Assembly: GCA_963457665.1 (NCBI GenBank)
Contig: OY735207.1
Location: 59,411,613-59,475,612 of the forward strand
From: Thysanoteuthis rhombus
Lineage: Eukaryota > Mollusca > Cephalopoda > Oegopsida > Thysanoteuthidae
Length of the DNA: 64,000 nt
Direction: 5' to 3'
Of this stretch, positions 1 to 12,490 are shown one piece after another (positions within the stretch are counted from its first letter, which is position 1; every line of letters begins with the position of its first letter). A program made the translations under genes and the position numbers. The notes under the pieces were generated by a model that was given only the letters and a program-made list of their open reading frames with translations, did no database searches and was not told the origin of the DNA.

Positions 1-83
1 ATATAACACTCATTTACATAGTAACATAGATTGCACAGATATTTGGAAATAATTGACTTTTTTTGTATTTATATTTAGTGTTT

Positions 84-176
84 TAACTATATGTGTGTGT
101 GTGTGGGTGTGTGTGTGGGTGTGTTTTCTGTGCGGGTATACCTACACAGATTCATCACACACACAAGTATGCACAC
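84..176. repeat. GT/CA-rich microsatellite
   Basis: Interrupted (GT)n with GGGT variants, followed by a short CACACACA stretch. The 60-codon ORF across it is a by-product of the repeat. Confidence 0.8.
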
Positions 177-3100
177 AAATACAAGATGGCTGATAAACAG
201 AGAAAATCGGTTGATCAAGCAATAACTCTGGACTATTTTTATATTTACTCCGGAGCAAAGTCGCAACTAATGTAAGTACCCACCCCCGCCCCAAGTTGAT
301 GCAAAAAAACTCTTATTGGTCAATTTTTAATCGAAATTGTGAAATTGTGTACGAATGCTCACGGACAGAAATATCGATTGATTGAAAGAAATGAGAAAGA
401 GAGAGAGAGAGGGGGTGGGAGATAACAGCGTTTTCTCACTTCGGGAGGGGAAACTGTCTTCTGTCTCTCTGTATATACCACTAGAATTCTCGTTCTGTTC
501 ATCTGTTTGTACCTTCAGATAAGCCGAAACTATGCATTGTAGCTATACATGTTAAATCAAGTTTTCCCTTAAATGTGCTAAATTGAAAAATTCATTGAAA
601 AAAAAATCTAGGTGCAATCAGGCCTCCGGTTACTATATAAATCAATAATTAAAACCATCTATTCTTGATTGCTCTTTACTACTACTGCGATAAGTAAACA
701 AAAGGAACACCTATTTTTAGCGGCTATTTCAGTTAATAATTAATTTTGAAGCTTGATAAAAAGTAATGTCGTCCTTACAATCTTCTCGTCGTGAGCACTT
801 AGTTTTGTTAAGACAAATGAAGGGAGTTGGTTTCTCTTTTCTATTGGATATTGGGATTAGGGGCTAATTATGACGAGTTTTGTCTAATTTTACTTTGAAT
901 GATCTAACCTTCCTCATTTCAAGTTTATAAGGTTCGATTACACCCTATATCAAACGCTGATCCGCGATGAATCGAATTAAAGACTTCATAACGATCTGAA
1001 CTACTATTTTTATTATTATTACGAGGACGTTATCATTATTATTGTGCAAACTAATGGTAATAAAGCCTAATTAACTCTGTAATGAGAGTTCTGATTTTAT
1101 TACTATCTTTACACAACAAATGCCAGTGATGCAGGTTTTGGCAATTACCCTAAATTTTCAAAAATCCTCATTTAATTGAAACATCGTACCATCAAAATGA
1201 GTGAAAAGGTAGGTAACCATTCATATAGTCATTCTCCGCGAAAAAAGAAGAAAACGCTAGTAGATCCACGAATGAACATGAAAAATTATTCTGCAAGCTG
1301 TTACTATTAATGCTCTGTGACATTCCACTGAAGTGAATCTGTCAGGGTAACATATAACCGAGAATTGGACAGCTTAGATTTTACATGGTAAAAGAAAGGC
1401 TTCTAAGTGGCGTGTGAGCAATTCTGGAAAATTCGGATGCGCCCGTTTTATCTACATGGTGTTAGTATTTCAAAAGAATGGTGCTTAGTTTCAGTCTCTT
1501 TTAGTAGCAACACACGATCAGTCGCAGCCATGTTGGAACTCTTCGTGGTACATCAAGGCAGCGACAAGTCGAATCTACCGCGGGCCGTGAATAAATCTAA
1601 AGTAGGGGCTACGTACTAAATACTTAGGAACGCATCTATATCCAAGAATGATAAATTATATACTAACCATTTTGATTTCTGACGATTGCAAAAATTTAAT
1701 TGCGCGGACATCCCATAAGGATCTGTCCAGATTTTTCTGCTACAAAAATGATTGACCGCGTTTCAAAAGATATGGGGTCAAAGGTCTGCAAATGCATCTT
1801 TTACATGAATGGGAAATGACCATTCTAATTGAAGCGTCCGACTCTGAGTAGCAAAACTATTCTGATGAGATTTCCCAGGAGTAGCTAGAATTTCTTGGTA
1901 CAGCAAAAATAATATGCAAAGATTAACTTACTTACATTTACTGAATTGTCTTGTTGAGCATGGGTTCTATCAAGATTATCTGCAGAACTATCTTATGGCT
2001 TTTACCGAATGACGGTGCCAGCATAATGTTGGGAAGTGACTCTGATGTGGCTGAACGACTGTTGAAAAATTGTCCTCACTTTATAGCATAGCATAGCTTT
2101 ACTCATTGCTTGTAAGTGTCAGAAATAGTTTCTGAAGTACAAATTCGATTGCAAAGCTTGATGAACAGATTGAAAAGATTGAAAGGGTGTTAAGAACTTC
2201 TCCACTTTCAAGCTCTTTCAGAACTCTCTCCACGGTTTGTAATGACTGTGCATTTCTGTGTTATAGTTTTAAAAGTCGATTTTATGTTGATTTTATGTTG
2301 ACTGGTCCGGGACTCTTTGTGTATGACGTATTATTTGAATTCTTTCTTCTCAGCGAGTCCTTACCGAAAAGGAATATTACCATAGTTTATGCAGACGAGT
2401 TAATTTGTCGCAGCAAAAAGTAAAAATCTCAAAATGAGAGAATGTCATTCAGGAAATGAACTTTACATCAATGAAAGTGGCTTGGTCAATTTTAACTAGT
2501 ATCATGAACAATATGAAACAACAGCTACTCACAACAAATCATTCACGTGAATCAACAACGTCACGTCCAGCAATGTCTGACTACGTTCCAATCATTATTC
2601 CTGAGCAAAATATCTCGGAAATCAATCGTAGATAAAGTTAAGATAATTCCAGGATTCGGAAGAAACGGCCTAGAGTTCTTTTGAACAGCATCTATAGTTA
2701 AGAATCATAAATCATATACAAACCATTTTGATTTGTTGCGATTGAGTCTTCTTGCGATTGAGCCCTTTTTCGATTAAGCCCTTTTACATTTGAAATTTTT
2801 TGCCGTTTCCCAAAGCTAAAAACGTTTTGAAATCAGTGCACAGAATTAATTAACTTGCACACAAAAAATGTTCTCAAATTCTGTAGATCGATAGGTTTTG
2901 ATAGGAAAATATTGATTCACGATGTCGAATTCAAAATTGTGCACATACTTTTGAAACAAGAAAAAAATTGAATAAGGTAAGATTTTTGCACATACTGACT
3001 ACTAAAAATTAGCCATGGTAAACAAAAACGTTCAAGGCAACAATGGTGATATATTCCACCTGATCTGAAACCTTTAATTGGATATTCAGAAGCAGCCCTA

Positions 3101-3350
3101 TGTCATACATCTGGATATAAACGAGGTTTTAGCAGCATGAACCTTATCGTGACGCAAACAAGATCTAGATTGTTAATCTACCCTGTGAGCAATCTCATGG
3201 CCGTTTAACTTCACGCTCCTCAAATTCCAACCTGGAAACTGCATCCCAACGTACCCCAATCGCTAAGCGATTATCTCTCAGCAACTGATACACAAACAAA
3301 AATGGCCAAGTCCAAGGATCTCACTTTGGAAATAGCTTGGAAATTTTCTT
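177..3350. other. Anonymous AT-rich DNA, no gene recognised
   Basis: No RT, transposase or exon-like frame was recognised. A short GA-rich run lies near 396-415. A segment near 1,627-1,690 resembles one near 2,681-2,745: both carry an 'accattttgattt' core preceded by a similar AT-rich stretch. This suggests an old local duplication or two copies of an unnamed repeat. The ORFs at 1,407-1,619 and 2,187-2,423 have no recognisable domain. Confidence 0.5.
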
Positions 3351-3359
3351 GGAGATTTC

Positions 3360-4260
3360 TACCGGAGTTTAAAAGTTCAAGGTCAGCCCAAGTAGTTTCT
3401 TACATTTAGTATCACGTGTTTGCTGACGATACCCAGTTGGACTATTCCTACAGGTGTGAAAAGGCCAATGACACAATTATAAATATAAATAATGATCTTA
3501 AGAGAATTACAAATATTCTAAAAACAATTATTGCTTCAGGCCGAATGCAAGAAAGAGTGAGTGATAGGGTCTCCTCAGAATTTTGAAAAACTGATAAATA
3601 TTCCATTTGATCTGATCAGGATTGAGAAAAATATTGAAAGAGTATATGAGGCAAAAATCTTGGCATTATTTTTGAGGAAGAATTAGCTTCAACTAATTTA
3701 GGAATTTGTCAATTGCTAAGGCTTATGGCAAGTCAAAACATGCTTTTAGATTTAAGAATTTCTTGAATGAATCATCAAAATTTCCTTCAATCGGAACCTA
3801 CATTCTCTCTCAATTCAACTATAGTGATATCATTTTACGAAAATTATCTGTGAAATTACAACATAGAATCAAAAGACACAAAATAGGTGTGTCCGTTTTA
3901 TCTACAATCTACGAAAATATGATTGCTCAAGTGCTTCCATGAAGAGCAAAAAGATTTCAATGTTATCTCTGTGTTACTTCTATCTTCCCTGCTAGAAAAC
4001 GAGCGAAAAGAACTTTAATGGGGATATGCGGAGAGAGTCTCATTTTTTTCTGTGTCTGAGGAGTATGCTAGATTCTAGATCGAAAAATAAATATGAAAAT
4101 GTATAATCAGACATGGTATGACCAACGTCTTTTTGCAGATTATTTTAAATATGAAAAACAGGAAGTTTCCCCACAGTCTTTTTTAATGTTTAAAATGAGA
4201 AATCATGAAGCACATGTACTTACATAACTGTATGAGAGCTCATTATTTCACTAGAAATTG
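3360..4260 (+). pseudogene. Decayed non-LTR retrotransposon RT (CR1/L2/Jockey-like)
   Basis: A reverse-transcriptase relic from a LINE. The catalytic motif reads FADDTQL at 3,419-3,439, the usual Y/F-A-D-D box of the RT palm. Downstream, after stops and frameshifts, a 78-codon frame (3,706-3,942) matches the post-palm 'thumb' pattern of these LINEs, with SQFNYSDIILRKLSVKLQHR where active elements have a conserved LEYC/LQRVQ-type segment. More degraded continuation runs to about 4,260. No start, endonuclease domain or 3' tail was identified, so this is an internal fragment. The clade is uncertain among CR1, L2 and Jockey. The call as a dead RT rests on the FADD motif and its correct order with the thumb segment. 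Confidence 0.7.
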
Positions 4261-4357
4261 ATTTGATATTGGTCATCCATTTGTTAGCTCCAAGTTAAGA
4301 AGTATGTCTCATTTAATTTTTATCAGCAGGGAATTTAATTTTCTCAACACATTGATA

Positions 4358-4600
4358 TAAACAGGTCTAGTTAGTCACACCATCGAAACCATCTTGTGAC
4401 CAAAGAAATTTTGCAATATGCCATGTTGGAGATGATTGATTAAATAATTGGGAAAAGGGGCTGAATAAATAACTTACTTGTCTCGCCTTTTGTTGGAAAG
4501 TGATCACTTAAGAAGAATGAATTCTTAAAAAGTCATGCTGGTCATAAACGGAGAGATCAATTCGGCATGAACTTACAAATTGACCCCCCCTCCGCCAAAA
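4358..4600 (-). repeat. Dispersed repeat R1, minus copy
   Basis: Read on the minus strand, this segment follows the same order as the plus copies at 24, 39, 42 and 46 kb: 'gtcaatttg', 'aagttcatgc', 'tgatcac', 'aacaaaaggcgagacaagt', 'caacatggca', then 'tggtcac' and 'ctagacctgt'. The GTCACGTGAC palindrome of other copies has decayed to 'gtcacaagat'. Confidence 0.7.
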
Positions 4601-4609
4601 AATTATTTA

Positions 4610-4795
4610 AGAGGTAAATTTTGGAAATAGTAATAAAAAGTAAATATTGAAGATTCAATTTTTGTTTGTTAGTGATCACTGAAAAGTCAGAATTTTAAAA
4701 AAACTACATTACACGATCTATGAACCAATTTAGCATAAACTTACATTCTAAGCTGATCCCCTTGAATCCTAAATAGTAAAGTTTGAAGGGCCCTA
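4610..4795 (-). repeat. Partial R1 copy, minus
   Basis: A second partial minus-strand R1 segment directly beside the previous one. The minus strand shows 'gatcagcttagaatgtaag', 'tttatgctaaattgg' and 'ctgacttttcagtgatcac', matching the middle of R1. It is probably a tandem or nested insertion. Confidence 0.55.
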
Positions 4796-5169
4796 CCCGC
4801 AACTGTAGAGGCTTGTCTCGCCCATTAGGCCTTTTTAGCATTACACAACTGGGTTCTGTTGAGTTGTTACCACTAAATCTGATCTGGTGATACCCTGTTA
4901 CCCATGAGCTCTGTTAATCCGACTAAAAGGCTAATCCGATATGATTCTAGAACCATGGCGACCGGACTTGGACTTTAGGATATTTTTTTCCGTTAATTAT
5001 CCAGATTTGGATTAGTTGCTTAGATCTGCTTCTTTTATCATTGACATTCTGATTGGCAATAGAAAAATATCGTCAGTGAGAAAAAAAAACTGATTTACCT
5101 GAATTCAAAATGTAGACTGAAGCAGGAGAAAAATGAATTATTTGAATTTTTGAAAAAGCAAAGATTTCT

Positions 5170-5510
5170 CAGTCAACAAGTAAAAGAAATAACAATAATG
5201 AATAATAAAAAAATTCCATTGTAGTATAAAAATGATCAGAATAAATTCTATCTATGACATCACTGGTGTTTTCCACTGGAAAATGTCTGAAATAGAATTT
5301 TTTTAAAAACATCGAGAATGTGTTTTTTTTTTAAATATTATAAGGGGTCTAGAGGAGTATTGATACTATTTTCCAAGTCTGTTGATAAAAGAGTATGGCC
5401 AGGAGCGGTGGAACACACAAACACACAAACACACGCATATATTTGAAAAAAAAATAGAACCTTTACCCATCTTTGATAGCTACGGTCGTTCAATGCTTCA
5501 GCTAATAAGG
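5170..5510 (+). repeat. Dispersed repeat R3
   Basis: Shares ordered blocks with 22.35-22.9 kb (plus) and 60.37-60.74 kb (minus): 'gatcagaataaattctat', 'atgacatcactggtgtttt', 'aagtctgttgataaaa', 'gtatggccaggag' and a run of 'acacacaaa'. The order is the same in all three copies, which supports one repeat family. No coding content was seen. Confidence 0.7.
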
Positions 5511-5599
5511 ACAAAATCAAAATGATACTACTGGTTTACGTAAATAAATAATGGCACTGAGAGTTCGTGGGGCGGTGAGAAATAAAGATATATGTTTAG

Positions 5600-5725
5600 A
5601 TTTAATCATCTGCAACTATTGGATTTCGTTGATCAAAGGGAGTTCGAGTCTTGCTGAAAGCTTATTCTTTATTTCTGATCTGCACTGTTTACTAACAGTC
5701 GTAGAACGACAATCTGAGCAGTTGC
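5600..5725 (+). mobile_element. tRNA-derived SINE-like copy
   Basis: Contains a B-box-like 'gagttcgagtctt' near 5,640. Its downstream body ('ttctttatttctgatctgc', 'gtagaacgacaatctgagc') aligns by eye with the repeat at 9.9-10.0 kb. The A box is poorly preserved. Confidence 0.5.
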
Positions 5726-5764
5726 GTTAAAAGGCAACGGAATTTAAGACAAAAGAAATACGAG

Positions 5765-6340
5765 TCAATTCATCATTCCTCCAATTTTAACAAGCTCCCC
5801 AGTCTCTGTCGATGAAAAGCATCCCCACAGCTTGATGCCAACAAAGTTCAAAGTGGCAATGGCGTTCTCGGCTTGATAAGGTGTTGTGTTTGATAGCCCA
5901 ACAGTTGGGTCATAGTCCAATATTGACCAGAATAGATTCCACCATATGTTTGAGAATTCTGCCACAAACCTTTTGGCGAACTCCAAACTTGTTCTCTTTT
6001 TTTTCTTTTAGCAATGGATTTTTTATGGACACCTATCCATAAAACCCAGCCCTGCGGAGCCTACGGCTAAAGGTGGTCCTATTGATAGACAATCTAATCT
6101 CTGTTGTGGAACTTTCCAGTTCCGTTGGGTTTATCTTTGTTACTTCTCTGATTAATGTTACCTTTGCCCTGTCCGTGAGTTTTGATGGACAGCCCTCTCT
6201 TGGCAGTTTTGTTGGGATATCATATTCTTTCCATTTTATAGTTATGAATTCAATGGTGCCCTGTACGATGTTCAGGATTTGGGATATTTGTTGTAACCCA
6301 ACCATGATCTGCACACCTTGGAAACTTTGTCCCTAACCTG
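5765..6340 (-). pseudogene. Tc1-like transposase, N-terminal half, frameshifted
   Basis: Two minus-strand frames make up one decayed protein. Frame 6,033-6,314 carries the paired-type helix-turn-helix DNA-binding region: KWKEY, LPREGCPSKLTDRAK and a RTTFSRRLRRAGFYG segment, all typical of Tc1 transposases. A stop follows the FYG, and reading shifts to 5,765-5,986, with EFAKRFVAEFSNIWWNLFWS and later WGCFSSTETGELVKIGG, the usual FAK...LFWS and LWGCFSS landmarks. Where active enzymes have W-S-D-E, with the first catalytic Asp, this copy reads W-S-I-L-D, so the first catalytic position looks disrupted. The QDNDPKH region and the final Glu are absent. It is clearly inactive. Confidence 0.88.
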
Positions 6341-6416
6341 TCTGGAGGGCTCCTCGGTATTTATATTGCAGCTTGATTAGTGGTACCCCTCGCTTAGTGA
6401 AGTTGCAGATTCTTCA

Positions 6417-6418
<2 letters not shown>

Positions 6419-6491
<73 letters not shown>
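6419..6491. repeat. (TA)n microsatellite
   Basis: About 36 pure TA units inside the Tc1 relic, between its terminal repeat and the transposase remnant. Confidence 0.97.
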
Positions 6492-6492
<1 letters not shown>

Positions 6493-6952
6493 TGAGAACA
6501 GATTGTGCGATACTTATTTTGCACACAGGAGCACTTTATCTAACTAATCATGTGACTTTTGAAGGTAACTGATTGCACCAGATCTTATTTAGGGGCTCCA
6601 TAGCAAAGGGGTTGGATAAATATTCACGTACCCTCTTTCATTTTTTTTATTCTTTAGAATTCTTTAAAAAAATTTTTTTCAAATTTCCCTTGGCCGATTT
6701 GGATTATTTTGTGTAAGTTCTTCACATCAAATTAAAAAAAAATCCATTTGAATTACTGACTGTAATACAACAGAATAGGAAAAGCACCTAGGGGGCATCA
6801 ATACTTTTGCAAGGCACTGTAATGCCGTCTCTAAGATTTATCTCTCAAAGGCCTATATAGGTGCGTAAAAATCTGCGATATCGACATTGTATAAACTCTT
6901 TGTGGGGCTTGATCTGGAAAGCCCATATGGATTACTATAATTGAGGCATTAG

Positions 6953-6985
6953 TATATATATATATATATATATACATATATATAT
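6953..6985. repeat. (TA)n microsatellite
   Basis: About 15 TA units with one interruption (TACA). Confidence 0.95.
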
Positions 6986-7719
6986 GGTGAGCTAGATAAA
7001 TATCAAAATCTAGGAGAGCTATAATGATGAATAAAATCAAAAAAGACGGCACTTATAATATAGGAGGAGTGAACGTGACTCTGTCTCAGCTGCGTGAGAA
7101 TGGGACAATATAGATAATAATGGAGAAAGGAAGGCAGACGACCTCGTTCACAACCTCTTCACTTCTCAATCAATGGAAAAACCAACGAGAGAACGGATGT
7201 TAAATCGCAGCCTCCGACCTCATAAAATGACCGTGAATCCGATATTCTTCAACCCCCGGGGCGCCAGATATTTGCTAGAACGATCTCTGATATTACTGCT
7301 ACCTGTTCCTATCTGCAATTATATCCACCTCGATCCGCAGGTAATACTTCCAATTATCCTGCAACATCATCGAACGAATTCAGCCTTTGCGTCGGCGGCG
7401 CCCACCCCCTCTCCCACCATTTTTAGTGGAGATAGTTTATATCTTCTACTTAAAAGCCGTTGTGAATCGCCAGTCATCAAGGTCTTGTCTCTTGCATGCC
7501 ACGATGGTAGACCTAGGAGAAAGAATAACACTAACTACTCACCTGTAATTAACTGTCCATGCTGATGCTTAATTCCCAATGCCCTAAACCTTAAATCTGA
7601 ATCATTTTATTTCACTTACAATCAATGCGGATAAATATCTAATTAAATTCTCCATTTGCTCAAATACCTCAAACAAGGTTTGTTTTGTTTATGAACTGCA
7701 AAATCTATTAATCTCACTC

Positions 7720-7720
<1 letters not shown>
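6986..7720. other. Anonymous DNA with a 130-codon ORF of unknown origin
   Basis: A plus-strand ORF runs at 7,173-7,565. It is proline- and basic-rich in places and matches no family I recognise. No signal peptide, repeat or clear splice site was seen. It lies next to the Penelope-like fragment but does not read as Penelope RT. Probably chance. Confidence 0.35.
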
Positions 7721-8297
<577 letters not shown>

Positions 8298-8315
<18 letters not shown>

Positions 8316-8951
8316 CTAATTGAAAAACATTTCCCCCCAAACCACCCACTAAACAAAATATTCAATAGAAATACATTGAAAATTATTTTCAGTTGTACAG
8401 AAAATTTCAATTGGATCATTACTAAGCACAATGATAAAATTATTAGAAATAACATAAGTATAGAAAATACTAGTACAAAAAATCCGACTACAACTGCCAA
8501 AACAAGAAAATCTGCCCCCTGCAAAACAAATGCCTTAGATCCAACATAGCATACCAGGCAGAGATATCAACTCAGGAAAAAATCTTAGATATAAAATATC
8601 ACATCGGCATATCGAACACACCATTAAAGCTTAGATCAGCCAACCATATATCATCGTTCACAAACGAAAGATACAAAAACAGTACGTCCTTATCAGCCCA
8701 CTACTGAAAAAACACCAAACGAACTACAAGCCAACAGTTAAGTGGAAAATTCTTAGAAAATGTAATATATGCCAAAATTTAGAAAATTCTTGCAATCTCT
8801 GCCTTAATGAAAAATTTGAGATTTTAAACTTTTCTAGAATCACAAAAAACAAACAAACAAGGAACACCTACTAAATAGAAAGAAAGAGACCATAATACAG
8901 TGCAGGCATCGCTCTAAATTTCTTTCAATCAACATGAAACAACACCAATAA
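8298..8951 (+). pseudogene. Penelope-like element, linker and GIY-YIG endonuclease end
   Basis: The plus strand reads LIEKHFPPNHPLNKIFNRNT from about 8,316, the segment that normally follows the GKIF at the end of the inverted piece. It continues with a cysteine-containing linker (SAPCKTNA) and then a decayed GIY-YIG endonuclease: IAYQAEIST, YHIGISN (the YIG box), NHISSFTNERYKNSTSLSAH, and the terminal CRHRSKFLSINMKQHQ before a stop at 8,949-8,951. Frameshifts and stops interrupt it. Endonuclease-bearing Penelope-like elements use this domain for target cleavage. The RT palm (YADD region) was not found in the window. Dead copy. Confidence 0.85.
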
Positions 8952-9640
8952 ATCAAAAAGTAAAGTAGACAATTCGTCCCCATGTCCATCATCCCCAAAA
9001 CTTTCCATCACCATCTTTTTCCTTCGAACATACCCAAAGATTATAAATTAAAAATCAAGATTAATACTATCCACTAGAGCTACAGAAGATACCAACAGGG
9101 GCAATAAAACCCAATGCCAAGATACCTAGGTCAAGATAAAGAATACTCCCAAACCACTACTAAGCATCCTTGCAGGAATGACGCCTACATGGAGTTCAAA
9201 CTCCTAGACAAATTGAATATCCCCATACCATCCACTACCACACTCACAACATTCTCACCAAATTCCCAATAAATAGACCCCCAAAAACATAGACAATCAT
9301 TCGCCTAATGAGGCACTAAGAGGGCAGAAACATGAGTAACATTGTGTAGCGAATCCACATTCTACTATTTATTTCCAGCTCTACTCTAAAACAACTCAAT
9401 TTCACGAGTAAAATGTTGTATGTATCGAGCACTCTATGAAATAAATCCATTACATTTCAGAAGTGACTTTATATTATTGATATATTATTATATTATGTTA
9501 TACTGCTTGCCTGATCTGTACCACATACACTGTATATATTTATGTTTAATCTTTATAGTCTTGGCAGAAGCTTTTGGTCAAGTCCGTCTGCAAGAAAACA
9601 GATTATATTGAAAAATAAATATTTGATTGATGGGCTGTAT
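8952..9640. other. AC-rich DNA after the Penelope C-terminus
   Basis: The plus strand is A/C-rich and G-poor to about 9,300. This could be the element's 3' untranslated region, but no boundary or target duplication was found. A short ORF at 9,420-9,611 has no recognisable content. Confidence 0.35.
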
Positions 9641-9654
9641 AAGTGCTTTCTTCA

Positions 9655-10015
9655 TCGTTAGACTACTGATTTGTTGATATACCTATATATATGTATAATT
9701 TACAAAATGGATGTAAAATCCGACAGAATAAATATAAATGCAGTATCTTATTAGAAACTCTATTTGAAATTATCTCCCGTTATTACACGGGGAATGTGTC
9801 ATTTGGTTTTGGCAGCTTAAATAGAATAAACAATTAGAGGAATGGGCTGTTACATGAATTGAACCAGCGAACGATAGGAAGGGGTAGTAGATGATAATTC
9901 TGCAGAAACGCATTGCTCATCGGCGATGTGAGTTCGATCATCTCCGGAGGTTTACTCTTCATTTACGATTGTTCTGCTCACTCCTAGCTTCAGAATGACA
10001 ACCAGAGTCAAAGTT
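9655..10015 (+). mobile_element. SINE-like repeat with tRNA-like core
   Basis: Two parts. The left part (9,700-9,830) has 'ttgaaattatctcccgttat' and 'aaatagaataaacaa', shared with 31.4-31.8 kb. The right part has a B-box-like 'gtgagttcgatcatc' near 9,925 and a body shared with the SINE at 5.6 kb. No TSD was identified. Confidence 0.55.
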
Positions 10016-10584
10016 GTGATTTTGAAAAATACCAAGAATTACGACCAAGGTAACAATTTGTAAAAATGAGGAATTAATTGAGAAAAGTTGTTAGCACTTT
10101 TTCTGGAGGTATTTTTTCAAGTGACTGGCGTTTGTCACATGCAAACGCACGTCTGTCGTGGACTTTATCTGAAAATTCCATGAGAGAGCAGGTGTGTTTT
10201 CTCTTTTGACAAAGACAGCGCTGGGTTGACTAATCGCCTCGACCAAGTGATTGTAGCTATCATGGCCTTATACAAGCACTTCAGGTAGCAAATACATTGA
10301 CATTTGTAATAATTTATGTGTCCTCTCGACACTCATCGCGATTCAAGGAAACCTCGCATATAAAACCCTGTCCAGGAAGAGTGAGAATTATGACTCATCT
10401 TGTGCGTGATTCTGATGAACGGTCAGGCAGTGATAACAAACAATGAGAAATGAGGCAGGAACGGGGTTGGACACATAAAGGGGAGAGCACGGAGGGATGA
10501 GAAAGGAAGTAAAGGAGAAGAGAGAGAGAATAACAGAATCATGGAAAGGGAAGAGAGAGAGAGATGATAGAGAGGAGAGAGAGT
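10016..10584. other. Anonymous spacer
   Basis: No feature recognised before the GA-rich region begins near 10,495. Confidence 0.4.
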
Positions 10585-11735
10585 AGGAAAATGATAAAGA
10601 GGGGGAGAGCATGGCATTATGATAGAGAAGGAAGAGAGAATGGCATATTGATAAAGAGGGAAGAGAGAATGGCATAATGATAGAGAAGGAAGAGAGAATG
10701 GCATAATGACAGAGAAGGAAGAGAGAATGGCATTATGATAGAGAGGGAAGAGAGAATGGCATAATGATAGAGAGGGAAGAGAGGATGGCATAATGATAGA
10801 GAGGGAAGAGAGAATGGCATAATGATAGAGAGGGAAGAGAGAATGGCATAATGACAGAGAAGGAAGAAAGAATGGGAAAATGATAGAGAAGGAAGAGAGA
10901 ATGACCTTATGATAGAGACGGAAGAGAGAATGGCATGATGATAGAGAAGGGAGAGAGAATGGCATAATGATAGAGAGTGAAGAGAGAATGGCATAATGAT
11001 AGAGAGGGAAGAGAGAATGACCTTATGATAGAGAGGGAAGTGAGAATGGCATGATGATAGAGAGGGGAGAGAGAATGGCATAATGATGGTGAGGGAAGAG
11101 AGAATGGCATAATGACAGAGAGGGAAAAGAGAATGGCATAATGATAGAGAAGGAAGAGAGAATGACCTTATGATAGAGAGGGAAAAGAGAATGGCATAAT
11201 TATGGTGAGGGAAGAGAGAATTGCATAATGACAGAGAAGGAAGAGAGAATGGGAAAATGATAGAGAAGGAAGAGAGAATGGCATAACGATAGAGAGGGAA
11301 GAGAGAATGGCATAATGATAGAGAGGGAAGAGAGAATGGCATAATGATAGAGAGTGAAGACAGAATGGCATAATGATAGAGAAGGAAGAGAGAATGGCAT
11401 AATGACAGAGAAGGAAGAGAGAATGGGAAAATGATAGAGAAGGAAGAGAGAATGACATAATGATAGAGAAGGAAGAGAGAATGGCATAATGATAGAGAAG
11501 GAAGAGAGAATGACATGATGATAGAGAAGGAAGACAGAATGGCATAATGATGGTGAGGGAAGATAGAATGGCATAATGACAGAGAAGGAAGAGAGAATGA
11601 CCTTATGATAGAGAGGGAAGAGAGAATGACATGATGATAGAGAGTGAAGACAGAATGGCAAAATGATAGAGAAGGAAGAGAGAATGGCATAATGATAGAG
11701 AGTGAAGAGAGAATGGCATAATAATAGAGGGGGCA
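10585..11735. repeat. 29-bp minisatellite, about 40 units
   Basis: Tandem array with unit 'agagaatggcataatgatag' + 'agagggaag' (29 bp). Variants include 'ccttatgata', 'gggaaaatgata', 'atgatggtgag' and 'atgacagag'. Multi-unit blocks recur: the neighbour pair 'atgacagag' / 'gggaaaatg' occurs near 10,850, 11,228 and 11,405, so groups of units were duplicated together. The unit is purine-rich and its complement has no stop codon in any frame over long stretches. That produces overlapping minus-strand ORFs of up to 357 codons with a 29-residue peptide period rich in Ser, Leu, His and Tyr. These are almost certainly not real proteins. Confidence 0.96.
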
Positions 11736-12350
11736 TATAGAAGGGAATAAGATAAAAGAGTAGAGTGAAGACTAAAGGATAAAGGGGGCGTCTTTTTCCA
11801 CTTTCAGGGGGTTTGGGTCAACAAAAGTATATTTGAAACACGTCTTAGTGGCAACCCTGTTATGCGATAAGCATAAGTGTAAGCATGTAGTGTAAGCAAG
11901 TATGACCCATTGTATGATCCAGATGTCAAATGGTGCACTTGACTGTCGTTGTAGACACATGGCCAGACCCGTGACACGATGCATCGAGCACCAGCAAATG
12001 ATAATATAGTCTCTTCATATGGGACCATAGATTTACAATTTGTGCTGCACCAATATTTGTTTGTTGACTATAAAGGTGTAACTTTTAAAGCTCCTCGCTC
12101 TTGGTGAGAAGGCCTGATCGAGTTTGGGTGGGTGTCCCGCTAGCACCCCCAGTAGACACCCAGAGAGAAAGAGAGAGAAGAATGAGTAGAAAGGGATATT
12201 TTGCAAATCATTGCTCTACGGCAGGCACCCATTCGCTTCCTCTGGCTTAGTTTATTCTGACACAAGTCCAGAAGTGTAGCCAGTTATGATCGAGCTCGAA
12301 ACATTGTTAGTGGTCTGCTAGGGTAGATCGCGACCCACAAATTCACAGCG
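11736..12350. other. Anonymous DNA
   Basis: No gene recognised. The two overlapping minus-strand ORFs at 11,772-12,028 have no known motif. A segment at 12,090-12,160 (gtgagaaggcctgatcgag, then repeated 'gacaccc') may be an unnamed repeat. Confidence 0.35.
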
Positions 12351-12359
12351 AGAGGCCTT

Positions 12360-12490
12360 TGATTATTTATTAAGCTAATTGTAGTCTGACACAAGGTCAC
12401 GAGAGAGGGGTACTCAATGAGTATTGAACTCACTACGCCAGACAATTGGTTTGCAATGAGATCTTGCTAACCTTCACGACTTGCTGGGTG
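12360..12490 (-). mobile_element. tRNA-derived SINE relic
   Basis: Minus-strand B box shows as 'gtattgaactcac' at about 12,421. The flanking 'gtctgacacaaggtca' is the SINE body motif also seen at 19.4 and 51 kb. An A-box-like 'ggttagcaagatctc' reads on the minus strand. Confidence 0.6.

Larger units (their letters stand above)
5765..6822 (-). mobile_element. Broken Tc1-like DNA transposon
   Basis: A minus-strand element. Its right end is a classic Tc1-family terminal inverted repeat at about 6,790-6,819; on the minus strand it reads CAGTGCCTTGCAAAAGTATT, next to the expected TA target site at 6,820-6,821. Inside lies decayed transposase at 5,765-6,340. A (TA)n array at 6,419-6,491 separates terminal repeat and coding region. 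The left end, including the catalytic C-terminus and second terminal repeat, was not found, so the element is truncated near 5,760. This terminal sequence is well known from fish Tc1 elements, so horizontal transfer is a fair question. Confidence 0.85.

Noticed and set aside
10388-11736. Long minus-strand ORFs (up to 357 codons) across the 29-bp array
   Set aside because: They exist because the repeat complement lacks stop codons. The same peptide appears in all frames, so composition explains them.
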